Assembly: GCA_025449115.1 (NCBI GenBank)
Contig: JAHLKC010000022.1
Coordinates: forward strand, 310,001-374,000
Length of the DNA: 64,000 bases
Reading direction: 5' to 3'
Origin: Chytridium lagenaria
Taxonomy: Eukaryota > Chytridiomycota > Chytridiomycetes > Chytridiales > Chytridiaceae
Positions 24,503 to 35,984 of this stretch are shown piece after piece. The notes below the pieces were generated by a model. That model saw nothing but the letters and a program-made list of their open reading frames with translations. It was not told the DNA's origin and searched no databases. The translations under genes and the position numbers were made by a program. How positions within the stretch are numbered: position 1 is the stretch's first letter; each line of letters begins with the position of its first letter.

Positions 24503-25641
24503 TTAAAATGAGTCAACCGTCCTGTACTTATCACGAGGAGACCTAGAGCGTGACCTTCCCCTCTTCACACGACGCATACGATACGCCACAACGCCGACCA
24601 CGACGAGAAGACCAACACCGAAAACAGCTGCAAGTGATCCACCAACAACGGTCTTGTTCTAAAATCACCCATAAATAATTAAGTAGACCAGAGCAGCCCT
24701 TACCTTCTTTTCCCCAGTCTCCTCTCCATCCGTGTTCACTCCCGCTTTACTTTTTACAGCTTTCTCGGGTGCAGCCGTCACACCCGCAATGGAATCCCCA
24801 ACCTTCTCCTCCACGTTTTGCTTCACTACGGCGCCGCCAATAGCCAATTTCGGAGTAAAGAGGGCCTTCATCTTCTCAATGTACTCCAAAGTAGGTTGTG
24901 CGTCATCGTCACCAAGGTATTCTTCGTAAATGGTTCCGTTGGTAAGGAGGAGGAGGGTGGATATCCGTCGACTTTGTAGTCTTTGGTACAGAAATCTAAA
25001 GACACGGCGATAACAGTGGATACAACATAAATTTAGGCCGTCAAGACGATGGAAAAAACAAGGATATATTAATATTCGCACCTTCGTTGTCCGTACAATC
25101 CACTTTGCCGATTCCAAACGTTTTTGAAGTCGGAGAGTACTTTGCGTCAAACAGTTTTTGAAATTCGAGCCATTTAGGAGTTGCTCTGGGAAGGAAAAGT
25201 AAGGTTGACGATTTTTAGCTCTTGACTTACTTTTGGGTATTGGTGCACCAGAGGGTTCCTAGTTTAACATTAAAAGTAAGTCAAATCGAAGACACGAAAG
25301 TGGTAAGAATCCAATGATGGAGACTGGCCGAACCGATCGATATTCATCAACATCAACGATCGCTCAATATTCCACAATCCAAATAAAACTCTATAACTTT
25401 GCTAAACCTTCCCCGCCCTCGGCCCCCCAATTCACCTTTGAGCCAGAGTTCAAAACTCACCAAACATCACCAACCACAATCCCTCCCTAGTCCGATCCCT
25501 CAACTCCTCCTGCTTGATATGGCGAATATCCTTGTTCGCTTCATCCGCTTTTGCCTTTCGTGCAGTCTTCTCTTCATCTGACAAAGCTGATGCTGTGAGC
25601 GCCAGAGCGACGAGGATGATGAGGGGGAGACGCAGTTGCAT
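24503..25641 (-). CDS. ER thioredoxin-domain membrane protein (TMX/PDI-like, CxxT active site; multi-exon)
   Basis: Signal peptide MQLRLPLIILVALALTASAL at the start. After a charged stretch comes the thioredoxin fold: LWLVMFG, then across a tiny exon TLWCTNTQK, then ATPKWLEFQKLFDAKY, FGIGKVDCTD, and after an intron a beta-strand block YKVDGYPTLLLLTNGTIYEE (Y-P cis-proline). A Lys/Glu/Ala linker follows, then a C-terminal membrane helix (VVGGSLAAVFGVGLLVVVGVVA) and a basic/Ser tail KRGRSRSRSPRDKYRTVDSF ending at 24503. The active-site pair is C-T-N-T, so the second Cys of CxxC is missing. This suggests a monothiol or chaperone-like role in the ER lumen rather than full oxidoreductase activity. 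All exon joins keep frame. Confidence 0.82.
25231..25258 (-). other. 28-nt microexon carrying the thioredoxin active site
   Basis: Flanked by an AG acceptor at 25260-25259 and a GTAAGT donor starting at 25230. Encodes TLWCTNTQ plus split codons. The neighbouring exons join in frame on both sides only if this exon is included. Confidence 0.75.
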
Positions 25642-26071
25642 TTTCGTTCAACGTTCTCTTGGATGTTGCACAAGAGGCGTTTTGGATTGGGCATGCAAAA
25701 GACGAAGGAACGGCCGTATCTTTTGACCAACGGTGACGGGCAGGAGACGGTATAGGCGCTTCCATTATATTTGTGGTAAAATTCGTCAATTGACGTGAGC
25801 ATGGAGATTGAGGGTCAAAAGGAGGATCAGTGCTGAAGGGTAATGGAATGAAGAAGACAGCAGCACACACTCTTGCTTGCAAGATACATAAGTACAAAGA
25901 GCCAAAACACTGAAGTAATAAAGAGCACGTCGCGCGAAAACTTTCATAACAGAAATATAAAGTAAAAACCCCGCGCATAAGGCGCGAAAATGACAGAAAC
26001 AACAACAACAACAAAAAAAAAAAAAAACCAACAACGGCGGCTAGGAATTTTGAAACCACGTTTTTCCATCA
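25642..26071. other. Intergenic region with poly-A/CAA tract
   Basis: Promoter side of the thioredoxin-domain gene and 3' side of the GT31 gene. An AAC/A-rich tract lies at about 25998-26030. No coding signal. Confidence 0.45.
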
Positions 26072-27742
26072 TCACGCCACATCATCCACCTTCAACGGTG
26101 CAGGTACGGGCGCAGGTCCCGGTACGTTTCCATTAGCTTTTAATTTCGGCGGAGGCGCCGCAGGTCCTTGGGCCACAACCGGCAACGGGGCATCAGCAGG
26201 CCCTTGCACGCCCTTTGGTGCTGGTACGGGCAAAGGTGCTGCCGGCGCGGGCACCTCCTTTGCAGGCTCACCCTTTACATCTCCATTAGTCCCATTAACA
26301 GCAGGCGGCCCAGCAAGGGCCGGTAACGGCGACGGTTTCTCCGCTGCAATCGGTTTCTCCCCAACGGGCTTTTCCGCGACGACGGGAGGTTTTACCATTG
26401 GACGTACAGCACCAGGTAATAAACCTGATTCCGAAGCTGCGCGCCGCGGATGGAAGCATCAAGGTGCCGCAAGAAGTAACTTGAAACAGCGATTATGCGT
26501 GCGTCATTGGACAGGTTAAGGACGGCAATGGTGCCGGGGGTGAGGGTTGCCTTTGAAAGAGGTGTCGGGGAGGCCTCGGTGTCGGATGCGGGGGAATGTG
26601 TTGGACGGGGTCGATGTATATCTCCGAAACCTCCTTTTCGTAGAGTTTGACATGGGAAATATCGGGAGAGGTGAGCCAGAGAGGGATGAGGGCGTCTGTT
26701 TGGGCAGAAGATGTGATCTGATGGGTAGCGAGGTCTTCGACAATCGGCCAGGAGAGAGCATAGGCAGAGTCTATGATAAAAAGTTTTAGTATGAAGCCGA
26801 GGTCAAGGAAACACAACTGAACAGAAAATCCCCATTAGACAACGTACCATGCATTGAGTTTAAAGTCGAAGTCGGTCGTCCAAAGTAAATGCGGTCACCT
26901 TCGACACCCGCCAACCTCGCCTTCAAATTCACAAAATGCAGAAATGCATTATCGTCTCCCTTGACCAGAAACCTATACTTTGCCTTAAAAGGTGACTTGA
27001 CTTTATCGGCTGCCAACTCCATTAACCCCACCGTCTTCGCATCCTCACCAACACCATCCAACACAATAACATCCCCATACGCTTTCTTCTCCATCGCAAC
27101 CAACGCGGCTGTGGTCGATTCATTTGCAGCAGCCATCACGAAAAAAACATCAATACCAGGTGGAAGGAGTTGAAAGGCAGTTGCCCTGATTGTTGCGCGT
27201 CGCTGAAACCGGTCAGGAGATGTGAGGATGGCTACAAGTGCGACCTTGTCTCCACCGACCAAAGGCTCCTTAGCAGTACTTTCAATCTTCTTTTGCAGTT
27301 CCGCGACTTTACCCCTTTCGAACGCCAGCTGTTCCTCCGTAGTTTTCAGCCGTTTTTTTATGGTCTCCACCTCATCGACCCCTTTCTGGATCGCTGACGC
27401 CATAAACTGTTGCACTACATTCACAGGCGACTTGACTACATCCGACGCCTTTAAAACTCCATGTCCGACACCACCCGTCGATCCAGAGTGTTTACGATAC
27501 CCAAGGAACCAGATGAAGAACGGTCCGCCAAACATGTAGAGAAGGACAATGAAGGCAATGACAAAGGCTTTCGGGTGTCGTTTTACGTAGCCAAAGAGAC
27601 GGTTGATACGGGCACCGATGGAACGGACAGAAGGATGGTCTTCAAAGGGAAATCCATCATCGTTGCGTTTGTTGGATGTGGGAAGAGTTGGGTTTGAGCT
27701 GCCGCGGGCCATGATCTTGGCCCGGCGTTCGGCGTGTTCCAT
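26072..27742 (-). CDS. GT31-like beta-1,3-galactosyltransferase, type II membrane protein
   Basis: Cytosolic N-terminus of ~55 residues, signal anchor KAFVIAFIVLLYMFGGPFFI (~57-76), coiled-coil stem (TEEQLAFERGKVAELQKKIE) and then the GT31 domain: VALVAILTSPDRFQRRATIR (RR..IR motif), GIDVFFVMAA, KYRFLVKGDDNAFLHFVNL (GDDN in place of the usual DDD metal motif), RIYFGRPTS. After an intron at about 26846-26772 it continues DSAYALSWPIVEDL and LTPGTIAVLNLSNDARII. The C-terminal ~100 residues (from VKPPVVAEKP) are a Pro/Ala-rich tail reached across base shifts near 26590 and 26410. Likely a Golgi glycosyltransferase; acceptor unknown. Pro/Ala-rich tail is not part of the family. Confidence 0.8.
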
Positions 27743-28185
27743 TAAGCGGTTCAGGTTGGGCGACTTTGGGGAGTGGATTGATTACGAGGTTGTGTGCTTT
27801 AACAAAAACGTTGATCCAATCAATTGTTTGAGGTGCGGTTTGTTGACGGTGACAGAGCGTATGGAACGCAGGATGACGGCGACGGGTTGCAGAGAGGTGG
27901 AGATATGTGGAGACGGACGGAAGACAAAATTTCAAGAGACGGAGAAAAGGCCAGCCAACTCAAAACACCACAGAAGCCCATACTGCAGGACAAGACTAGG
28001 CGATTCATCCACTCCACGACCGCATCCTTCATTCCGCCAACAACTAGCATTCCTATTACCAGCATCATATCCATCCATTGAAGGCCGTGCTGTCTGCCAA
28101 CTGCGAGAGGAACTAAAAGATCAAACATTTTGTCCGCCTTTACCTTCGCGATCGTCTCCCACTCTCACGAGGACTCTCATGAATG
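27743..28185. other. Divergent intergenic region (GT31 / Na+/H+ exchanger)
   Basis: 443 bp between divergent starts. Plus and minus reading frames here are shadows without conserved features. Confidence 0.45.
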
Positions 28186-30576
28186 ATGCCCCTACTATTT
28201 GACGCATTCGCCAACAACAATGGCTCAAAACCTCCTATCCTCGTACCCGAACCTCCGGAAACACCAGGAGAGCAGGAAGTCATGCTGAGTTGGTATGTTT
28301 GTCAAGGCACCGTTTACCCGCATGTTGTGATGCTGACGATATGATGCGCGCAGGGCTATACTAATCTTGATATCGCTGTTGTTCATGATCCTCCTTACGA
28401 GCTATTACCTGCAACTGAGAAAGATTCGGTTCATACATGAAACGGTTGTGTCAATCTTTTTGGGGATTGTGGTGGGGTTGGCGATACGGTTATCAGATTG
28501 TGAGTTTTTTGCTTTGGATATATCTGTTCCAGGATTTATGAAGGCGTTGTGTGATACTTATTGATGCGTTTTTAATGATAGCCAAGGCATTACAGGATAT
28601 GGTCACGTTTGACCACAAGTACTTTTTCAATCTGCTACTGCCGCCGATTATTCTAAACTGCGGGTACGATATGAAGCGGGTTAGTCTCGCTGCTCATCTA
28701 ATCGATTTTCTCCGATGAATATTAAGGCTAAAAAGTAGTAGAAACATTTTTTCAGGAATTTTGGTACTATCCTCACGTTTGCATTTGCTGGAACCATGAT
28801 CTCCACTCTTGTCATTGGGTAAGTTCCAACATTTTAGATAATACACCCTTCCAATACTCACAAAAATTAGTCTTCTTATCTACCTTATCGTCCTTACCGG
28901 CATCCACGGCCTCGAACTCACCTTCCTCGACTGCATTGTCTTTGGCGCCATTCTCTCCTCCACCGACCCTGTCACCGTCCTCGCCATCTTCCATCAAATG
29001 CGTGTCGACCCTAAACTCTATGCCATCATTTTCGGGGAATCTATTTTAAATGATTCCGTAGCCATCGTCTTATTTGCAACGCTCGGCCAGTTCCAGGATA
29101 AAGAGGTGTCCTTTGGGAACTTAGTGCATGGAGTTGTGTCATTCTTAGGGAGCTTTTTTGGGAGTGTAATGATTGGAGTGATTTTGGCTTTGATTTGTTC
29201 GTTGATGTTGAAGCATAGTTATTTGCATCGGTTTCCGAGTTTGGAAAGTTGTTTGATCTCGTTATTGGCGTGTAAGCTATTGTCTTCTGAATTTTGGTCG
29301 TCTATTTGTTCCTTCGATATATCTGACGTTTTGATTTTCACCATACATTTCAACGTAGACTCGTCATACCTTCTTTCAAACGGCATTAAACTTTCTGGGA
29401 TCGTCTCTCTCCTGTTCTGCGGCATTATCATGAAGCATTATGCATATGATAGTATGTCCGTCCGCAGTAGGCTGACGACAAAGTACATGTTTAGAGTGCT
29501 TTCACAGATGAGCGAGAATTTCATTTTCATCTATTTGGGTGTCACGCTTTTTACAAAAGCTGATGCGGTGTATTTGCCGAGTTTTATATTCTTGACGCTG
29601 GTAAGAATTGGTTCTAGTGTGGTCTTTTAGATTGCATTAAGTGGATGTAGGTACTTATGACTGCTTAATATAGGCCATCATTTTATTCGCTCGATACGCC
29701 TCCACCGCACCCCTCGCAGCCCTCATCAACGCCATCTCTCGTAGAGCCAATCCCCACCGTGAACAAGACCAAATTCCAAAAAACCACGCGATAATGCTCT
29801 GGTGGGCTGGTCTCCGTGGAGCTATCGCTTTCGCCCTCTCCTTTGATATAACGGGGCCGTCTGGCCCCGCGCTTCGCACTACAACCCTCGTCGTTTGTGT
29901 GCTTACCGTTATTGGACTTGGTGGCACAACAAATTGGGCTCTGGAGAAACTCAAAATCAGGGTTGGTGTTGGCGCTGCACACGGAGCTGCAGGGAGGCGG
30001 AGAAGCGGGTATGATGATGATGATGATGAATACGGGGATGATCTTTTACCCACACCGCCTGTTGGGGATGACGATGACGAAGATGAAGATGAAGAATCTT
30101 CCGAAGATGATGTGGAGGACTGGGACGATGATTTACCTGGTTCTAATCCAGAATTATCACTTGAGAGACGGGCTCCAAAAAGATCTGGTGAGATAGATCG
30201 TCGGACATCGCAGGATGGTGCAAGTACTGCTGATGCGACGTCACCGCTACACGCGTTCAAATTGACCCACCTGCAAGACGGAGACGCCAGGAAACTCAAT
30301 CACAGGCAGATATGACGCAATTGGTTCATGTCGTTTGATAACGTGTGGCTGAAGCCGCTGTTCACACGATCGAGATATGGGGTTGGGACGTATGCGTATC
30401 GCAGACAATCAGGGGTTTCAGGGGCTTCGTCGCCGACCCGACAGAGTTTACTAGGAGCCCCTACGACTAGAGCTGGGCCGCTGAGGAGAAATCTGGCGAA
30501 CCGAATATTGCGGCGGGGGGAGGGGCGTAAGTTCGAGAGGGTTTGGGAAGAGCACGGGGGTGGTGTCACCTACTAA
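28186..30576 (+). CDS. Endosomal Na+(K+)/H+ exchanger, NHX1/NHE6-9 type (multi-exon, in-frame TGA)
   Basis: Start ATG 28186 (MPLLFDAFANNN). Helices and motifs match the CPA1 endosomal class: YYLQLRKIRFIHETVVSIFL (~28405), FNLLLPPIILNCGYDMK, DCIVFGAILSSTDPVTVLAI (~28940), YAIIFGESILNDSVAIVLFA (the ND transport pair, ~29040), SNGIKLSGIVSLLFCGIIM, SENFIFIYLGVTLFT, LWWAGLRGAIAFALSF (~29800), TTLVVCVLTVIGLGGTTNW. Introns are at about 28294-28353, 28501-28581, 28680-28756, 28819-28870, 29271-29358 and 29600-29673. A cytosolic acidic Asp/Glu region follows. At 30313-30315 an in-frame TGA interrupts the protein, but the same frame continues with RNWFMSFDNVWLKPLFTRSR, a typical NHX end, to TAA at 30576. 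A further Gly/Arg-rich frame to 30775 may be the real C-terminus. Exchanges cations for protons in endosomes and vacuole. Confidence 0.9.
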
Positions 30577-30776
30577 TGTTGGGGGTGGAGCCGGGATGGC
30601 AACCTCTGGGAGAGTAGGGTCTTTGAGCGCGCCGGTTACGAGGGCTGGGAGAGGTACCGATGATGGAGAGGAGGAGAGGTTTGTAGGGCTGATGGGGAAG
30701 ACTTGGGCGAGGCCTGTAATTGGGGGTGGGAGTGGGTCGAGGACAGGAGTTCGTCGAATGGGGTGGAGTTGGTGAC

Positions 30777-31444
30777 AAAGTCGAAGAGGGAGCAGAGTTG
30801 AGAGAGATTATCTCTCTGACGCGTTGTATGTCGTCATGTCGAATGCCCTTTCCTACTTGACGTTTTCGTATTCTTTAACCTTCTAAAATATTTACGCTTT
30901 GGGCACGAATTTAACATGGCCCTTTTTTGTCTTTCCCTTTACCAATCGACTTCCTAAAAAAAGGCTAAGTGAGTCTTTGGGGCCTGAATTGACGGCTTTT
31001 CTGGATTGTGCCTCTACTTTAGTTAAAAATCCAAGTCGAAGATAAGAGTTGAGTTAATCTTTTTATACAGCCTGATCCGTTAAATCACACCACACCAATG
31101 GGTCCTATCCCCGTCGCTGTAGACATAACCAGCTTTCGGGCTGTCCGTAATCTTATCGTGTAGAAATTATAGTCTGGACACTATGTTTAACCTTGAACTG
31201 TGACATGGAGGATGCCAAGGATGATCCGTCCTCCGGGATTTGCATGCTCCGGTCGTATGTAGAAAGATTACCGCGCGGCCGGCTTAGTGGCCATCAACTC
31301 ATCTCGAGAGTGCCAATGGAGCATTGCCTGAGGTGAAGGACGTCGAATCTATCGATATCAACCAACGATTGAAAAGCCAGAATTATTTGTACCGTCATAT
31401 TACTCTGTCTGTCAACCAAGTTGCGGGTAATCGGTGCTATAGAA
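30777..31444. other. Intergenic region
   Basis: No conserved coding signal. Contains the 3' UTR of the exchanger and the promoter of the next gene. Confidence 0.45.
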
Positions 31445-33841
31445 ATGAGCTGTACTTCGAGGCCAAACCTTTACGGTCGAATTCGGAGCTCATTTCTATC
31501 CACCTCACTCGGATGTCTCGCTACAGTGTTGCTTGTTCTCGCACCTGGTGTGCAGGGATACTTACGCAGCGTCAACATTACTGTTATGGTTCAAAAAGCA
31601 TTTACCAGCAATGGTGAGAGATCAGCAATTCACTAAAACCTAACTTCTACCGTTATTTTCAGGTCAAGCCTCTACCCATCTGTCGCAGCTCTTCGCGACG
31701 TCAACGCCAATATCAATTATGTCTCAGGAGTAAATAGCGCAGACGGAAGACGCGCACTTTTATCAAATCCGCCATCCATATGGTTTTCAGGCTCAGACGC
31801 AAGCCTTCCTGCAGCAGATATCATCGCCTCAAACAATACTCTCCGGCTTCTCCCATTCTCGCCAGCGCCGTCGTTTTCGTTTATAATCTTCCAGGTCTTG
31901 ATAGCGCCCACCGATTAACTTTATCCCGCGAAACCGTTATGGGAATATTCAACGCACCGTCGACACTTGGGATCATCCGCTGATGCTGAGAGATAACAGA
32001 GACGAATATATTCTAAAGGTGTTGGAGAGGAAGAGGATTACGCTGGTTGTTAGGGAGGATTTAAGTGGATCGACGGAAACGATGAATAACGCGTTGCGGA
32101 AGTTTGATGGTGGTTGGGAAAGATTTGTGATGGACTCTCATAGCTCAGTGGGATGGCCGAGACGGGATGTGCCGGTATCGGGGGCTGCGAATATGGTTTT
32201 GGAGGTCAAAAAACGAAGCTATTCACTCGGATATGTTGAATTGAGGTATTTACGTTGTAGCTTTTTTGTTTGCTTATTTTTGACTTACTTTAATGTCGTT
32301 ACAGCGTTGCGAATGAGTGAGTTCTTGTTCCATTTTTTTTCTTATTCTTTGACTAACATGTTGTAGCTATGATGCTCCATTTGCTTACGTTATTAATCGG
32401 GAGGTCAGGCAACACTTCCAAATGAAGACACCGTGCGCTCAGCATTGAAAAATGCCAATACAACTAATCTGAGCGTTTCAAATTCCTATTTGTCTGTTGT
32501 GGACGAAGTGGGGCAATTTTCATATCCGTACTCAGCGCTTACGTATCTCGTCATCAGGTTAGGTAATCCTAAATGGTGTACAGATATATACGAGGTATTA
32601 CATTTCACCGTTCTAGTTACTTCTATCGCATGTCTGGCTGTTGTTAACTCGCATTATAGCTCGTTCGCTACATCATCTGGTCACTAGAAGACCCCCGCGC
32701 TGCACAACTTGCCTCCTCATCTCATTTCATCACCCTCGACGAACAATTCCGGCGGTTTTCTCGAACAATTCTGGATCAAATGCGATGCATGCAGCCAGGT
32801 GACGATTCCTACCGTAGTGTAGTCGATCAAGCGATGATGGATACATCAAATGAACAGACGGACGTGTCCGAGATTATTTTCATAACAGGAGTCGCGGTGT
32901 CCTTTGCGGCATTTTTATTGGCGTTTTGTGCGGTGGTTGGGTATGGTACATGTTATGGTGTCTAAATTTGTATAGGTGTATTGTTGTAAAGGAAAAGCAA
33001 AGGGGTTTCGGAGATATGAGGTGCCGTTTACTGACGATGAGCTTCGAAGGCTGAGCAGGAAGCGCAGCGCAGTAGAAATACATGTGCAACGTATAAGCTT
33101 AAAGCACAGTGGAAGGGTTTGAGTTTCGAAACGAGTCCGATGGTTTATAGCTGCTGTACTTTGGGAGATTGTGGGGTTTGTGTTGGTGAGTTTTCTACTA
33201 TTTTTTCTGTAAAGCCCTTACTTTTTACAGGAGATATCTGCGCTTATGACATTGTCGCAGTCCCCGTTCTTTACGAGGATTTTTATCAGTGCCGTTGTAA
33301 TTGGTGTCATCTCCGCTTTCATCGCCTTTGTATGCAGGTGATGAAATATACGTTCAGACCTTATCTAACATCACGAAGATGCTCTGCGCTATCGTTTGAG
33401 TATTCCCATTCCCACTTGGAACTACAAATCACTAGGGTTCGGACGCGTGTACTTGGGTATTTTTTTAAAAAATCATTTTAGATCCTTATATCAGCTACAC
33501 GCCGTCTACCTCTCACCCCCATTATCGCCGCATATATTAACCAGGGTGACAGAGGCTTTGTAAAACGATACCTAACCCTTCTCCTTTGGGCGGAGTTTTC
33601 CGAAAAATCACTGGTTTTTATGCGCCGCCTTCCCATGATATTACTAGCTACATGTGTACGTGCTCCAAACTACGTCTTCCACTTCTAACTCTTCCAGATT
33701 ATATACTGGAACCTTGAGATTCATCGTTATTGTCTCACCATTGCACTCTTTCAGAGTCTTACTATGAATCTTTCTCTGAGCTATCTGAATGAGCCGCTCG
33801 AAGTCATGAAAAAGTTTTATTTGGCTCACGGATCTGCCTGA
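31445..33841 (+). CDS. PstS-like (type 2 periplasmic-binding) domain fused to a multi-helix membrane region
   Basis: ATG 31445, then a signal peptide (STSLGCLATVLLVLAPGVQG, cleavage near YLRSV). The ectodomain reads like a PstS-family solute-binding protein: GVNSADGRRALLSN, IWFSGSDASLPAADII (~31780), SAVVFVYNLPGLDSAHRLTL (~31870), VDTWDHPLM, RITLVVREDLSGSTETMNNA (~32030), GWPRRDVPVSGAANMVLEVK, YSLGYVELSVAND, FSYPYSALTYLVI, and IIWSLEDPRAAQLASSS. A membrane segment at ~32870-32945 (EIIFITGVAVSFAAFLLAFC) is followed by a basic loop (PFTDDELRRLSRKRSAVE) and more helices (KRVRWFIAAVLWEIVGFVL ~33140; IFISAVVIGVISAFIAFVC ~33280; further segments at ~33400-33780). The gene ends VMKKFYLAHGSA with TGA 33839-33841. 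Several base shifts and one in-frame TGA (33120-33122) interrupt it. Family of the binding domain is good; receptor role is inference. Confidence 0.65.
32305..32316 (+). other. 12-nt microexon in the PstS-like gene
   Basis: CGTTGCGAATGA is bounded by an ACAG acceptor and a GTGAGT donor. Including it joins GTTGAATTGAG to CTATGATGCTCC in frame and restores the conserved YVELSVAND...APFAYVINR segment of PstS-like proteins. Confidence 0.7.
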
Positions 33842-34449
33842 CGTCAACAAAAACTTTGATATGATGAACGACGTGAAATTGGAGCAGGCTGAATTTCCAA
33901 ATTTTGGTGAAGAAAAAGGAACCAAGATGAAGGTGTTATGTGGGGTACCGAATGTGACCCTTGTGGGGATAATAAATTCAAGCTCATATTCGTGTTTTTT
34001 CAGCCTTCTTTTTACAACGTGTTTGGGATTTAGAAGCGGTTTGAGTGTCAGGGGATGAGGAAAGCGATTGGTGTTTACGGTTCGGAAATGCAATAGGGAT
34101 GAATAGGATAATGTTTATTAGGATATGGATGGTAAACTTCGTCTACAAATACAGCTATCTAGCAGAGGGAAGCGGAAATTTCAAAGTTACTTGGGGAAAG
34201 GTTGTTGCTATGTGAGGAAGATAGGTCGAATGTAAACTTGACAAGCCAATGAAGAACGAGTCAAAAGCCAACTTTCAATCCAAAAATCACGGATACCAAA
34301 TCGTACTCAGATTTAGTAGTATCACGTAACCGGGTTAAGCTAACGGTGCTAATGCAGCACAACCTTAAGCCATTGCCTATTTATCAACATTTTCACCATT
34401 TCATCCTTCCCCGTCCTCTTCGCTTTCTCCACAACACCCTCCGAAATCT
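33842..34449. other. Convergent intergenic region
   Basis: AT-rich, no conserved coding signal on either strand. Confidence 0.45.
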
Positions 34450-35984
34450 CTATCCCTGCTTAACAAGTACTTTCAAAATCTCCACACACCCATCAGCTGC
34501 AGCAATAGCCATCGCATCCCACTCAATAGCTCTCTTCCGCGGTCGTCGCATCACTCCCATCTCTATCACTCTTTCACCATCTCCACACTATGCATCTCAA
34601 CCGCTCGGTCCAGTGTCTCCCACTCCGGGACAACATTATCAGGTTTGCAGGTTTTAAAGAGTAGCAGAACGTCAAATGATGGTTCTTTACGGCCCATGGA
34701 TACATGTAGGTGTTACACGTCCACCGGCATCAAGCATATTCTTGACAATGTGAGAAGATCCTGCTATGGCGGCGCGTTCGAGTGCAATAGAAGAGGGCTC
34801 AACCCCGTGCTCAAAAGTATACTGCACGTTTCTGCATCCTTATTGGTGATAGAGTGAAGAAGACAATCGAGTCCTGCTTCTGAAGCCCAAACGGACGTGA
34901 TGGCGCCAGCTTCGACAAGAATGCGGGTTTGCTCTGGAAGGTGAAATTGGATGGAGTGGCGGAGTGCTTTGCCAAGAGCATCAGAAGGGAAAGATGTGAG
35001 GGAGAGAATAAAGCGGAGGATGGAAGAGTTGGGAGAGCGTGCTGCTGTAAGAAGAAGAGAGGCTCCGTGATGTGAAGGATTTAAATGTCCTTTGACTATC
35101 AAAAGTGAGGCCAGACGAAAGCGATTTTCTAAGGAAAGTTGAGGTGGTTGGGAGGTCCGCGACTGCTCTACGCATCGCCGACCTCCACGACGACGAACGT
35201 TATTGTTGGAATCGGGAAGACTGTTAGAACTAAATAAAATCCAAAAGACCGGGCAATCAAGTGCGTCATGTGAACTACAGTGATCGGGTGGCACTTTTCC
35301 AAAATCACTGTGAAGGTGATTTGGTCTAGCGCTCAAACGGCGATGATGAAGAAGACAAGAGAGGATCTCGAAAGAATCAGGAAGAAAACCGAACCGTTTG
35401 ATATTAAGAAGTGCCTTGTCGGGTCCATGCAACCTCATGATCAGGTCAGCTTTGCACGATGGAGAGTTCCAGGAAACTGTCCTGGAAAGGCGATTGACGC
35501 TGGACAAGTTGGCGAATCCTCTCAAAGATGAGGAGGCGAGTAAGAGAATCTGAAACCAGATCTCGGCAGGGACAGGGAGTCTGCTCTCTTCATACGTGCT
35601 TGTTGTCAAGTGATCATCCAAGAAAGACTTGCTGTGCGTCTCTAATCTCCCGCACAAAGACGGCCTAACTTGACGAAAATGCCTCCTTGGAATCCTGTTA
35701 TGTTTATCACCACTATCTTGCAGCTTGTAATGAAATGCTATTCTATCAGACTTGCCTTGGCTGCCAGATACAGCCTTCTTGAGGGGTGACGAGCTGTTGC
35801 CATGTGTATTCCTGTCATCGTTGTCGCTGTTGCTGGTACTTTCCATGCTCATCTGGTGTCCTTTTCTTAAAGCCATGCTTTCGGTTTTCGACGAATGTGT
35901 CGTGACGGGGGTAGTGAAGGCAATGACGGCCGTCGTTGCTGACTCTCGTGCGGTGTGCAAAAATGAATATGAAAAAGGTGTCAC
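34450..35984 (-). CDS. F-box/ankyrin-repeat protein
   Basis: ATG near 35984. The first ~130 residues are Ser-rich and disordered. An F-box-like helix set follows (SRLPVPAEIWFQILLLASSS, LRGFANLSSVNRLSR, ~35560-35450). Ankyrin-like repeats then run to the end: ENRFRLASLLIVKGHLNPSH, GASLLLTAARSPNSSILRFI, LGKALRHSIQFHLPEQTRIL, AGLDCLLHSITNKDAETCSI, then, after a one-base shift near 34800, VEPSSIALERAAIAGSSHIV and, after another, IEWDAMAIAAADGCVEILKV with TAG at 34450. F-box plus repeats suggests a substrate receptor of an SCF ubiquitin ligase. Only 92 bp separate its start from the divergent kinase-like gene. Confidence 0.65.

Noticed and set aside
30313..33122. Reassignment of TGA as a sense codon
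   Set aside because: TGA ends several genes at the expected place (carbonic anhydrase 2, the Rtc3-like gene, the gene at 8659, subtilase copy 2), and conserved Trp positions use TGG. Two internal TGAs are better explained by mutation, error or readthrough.
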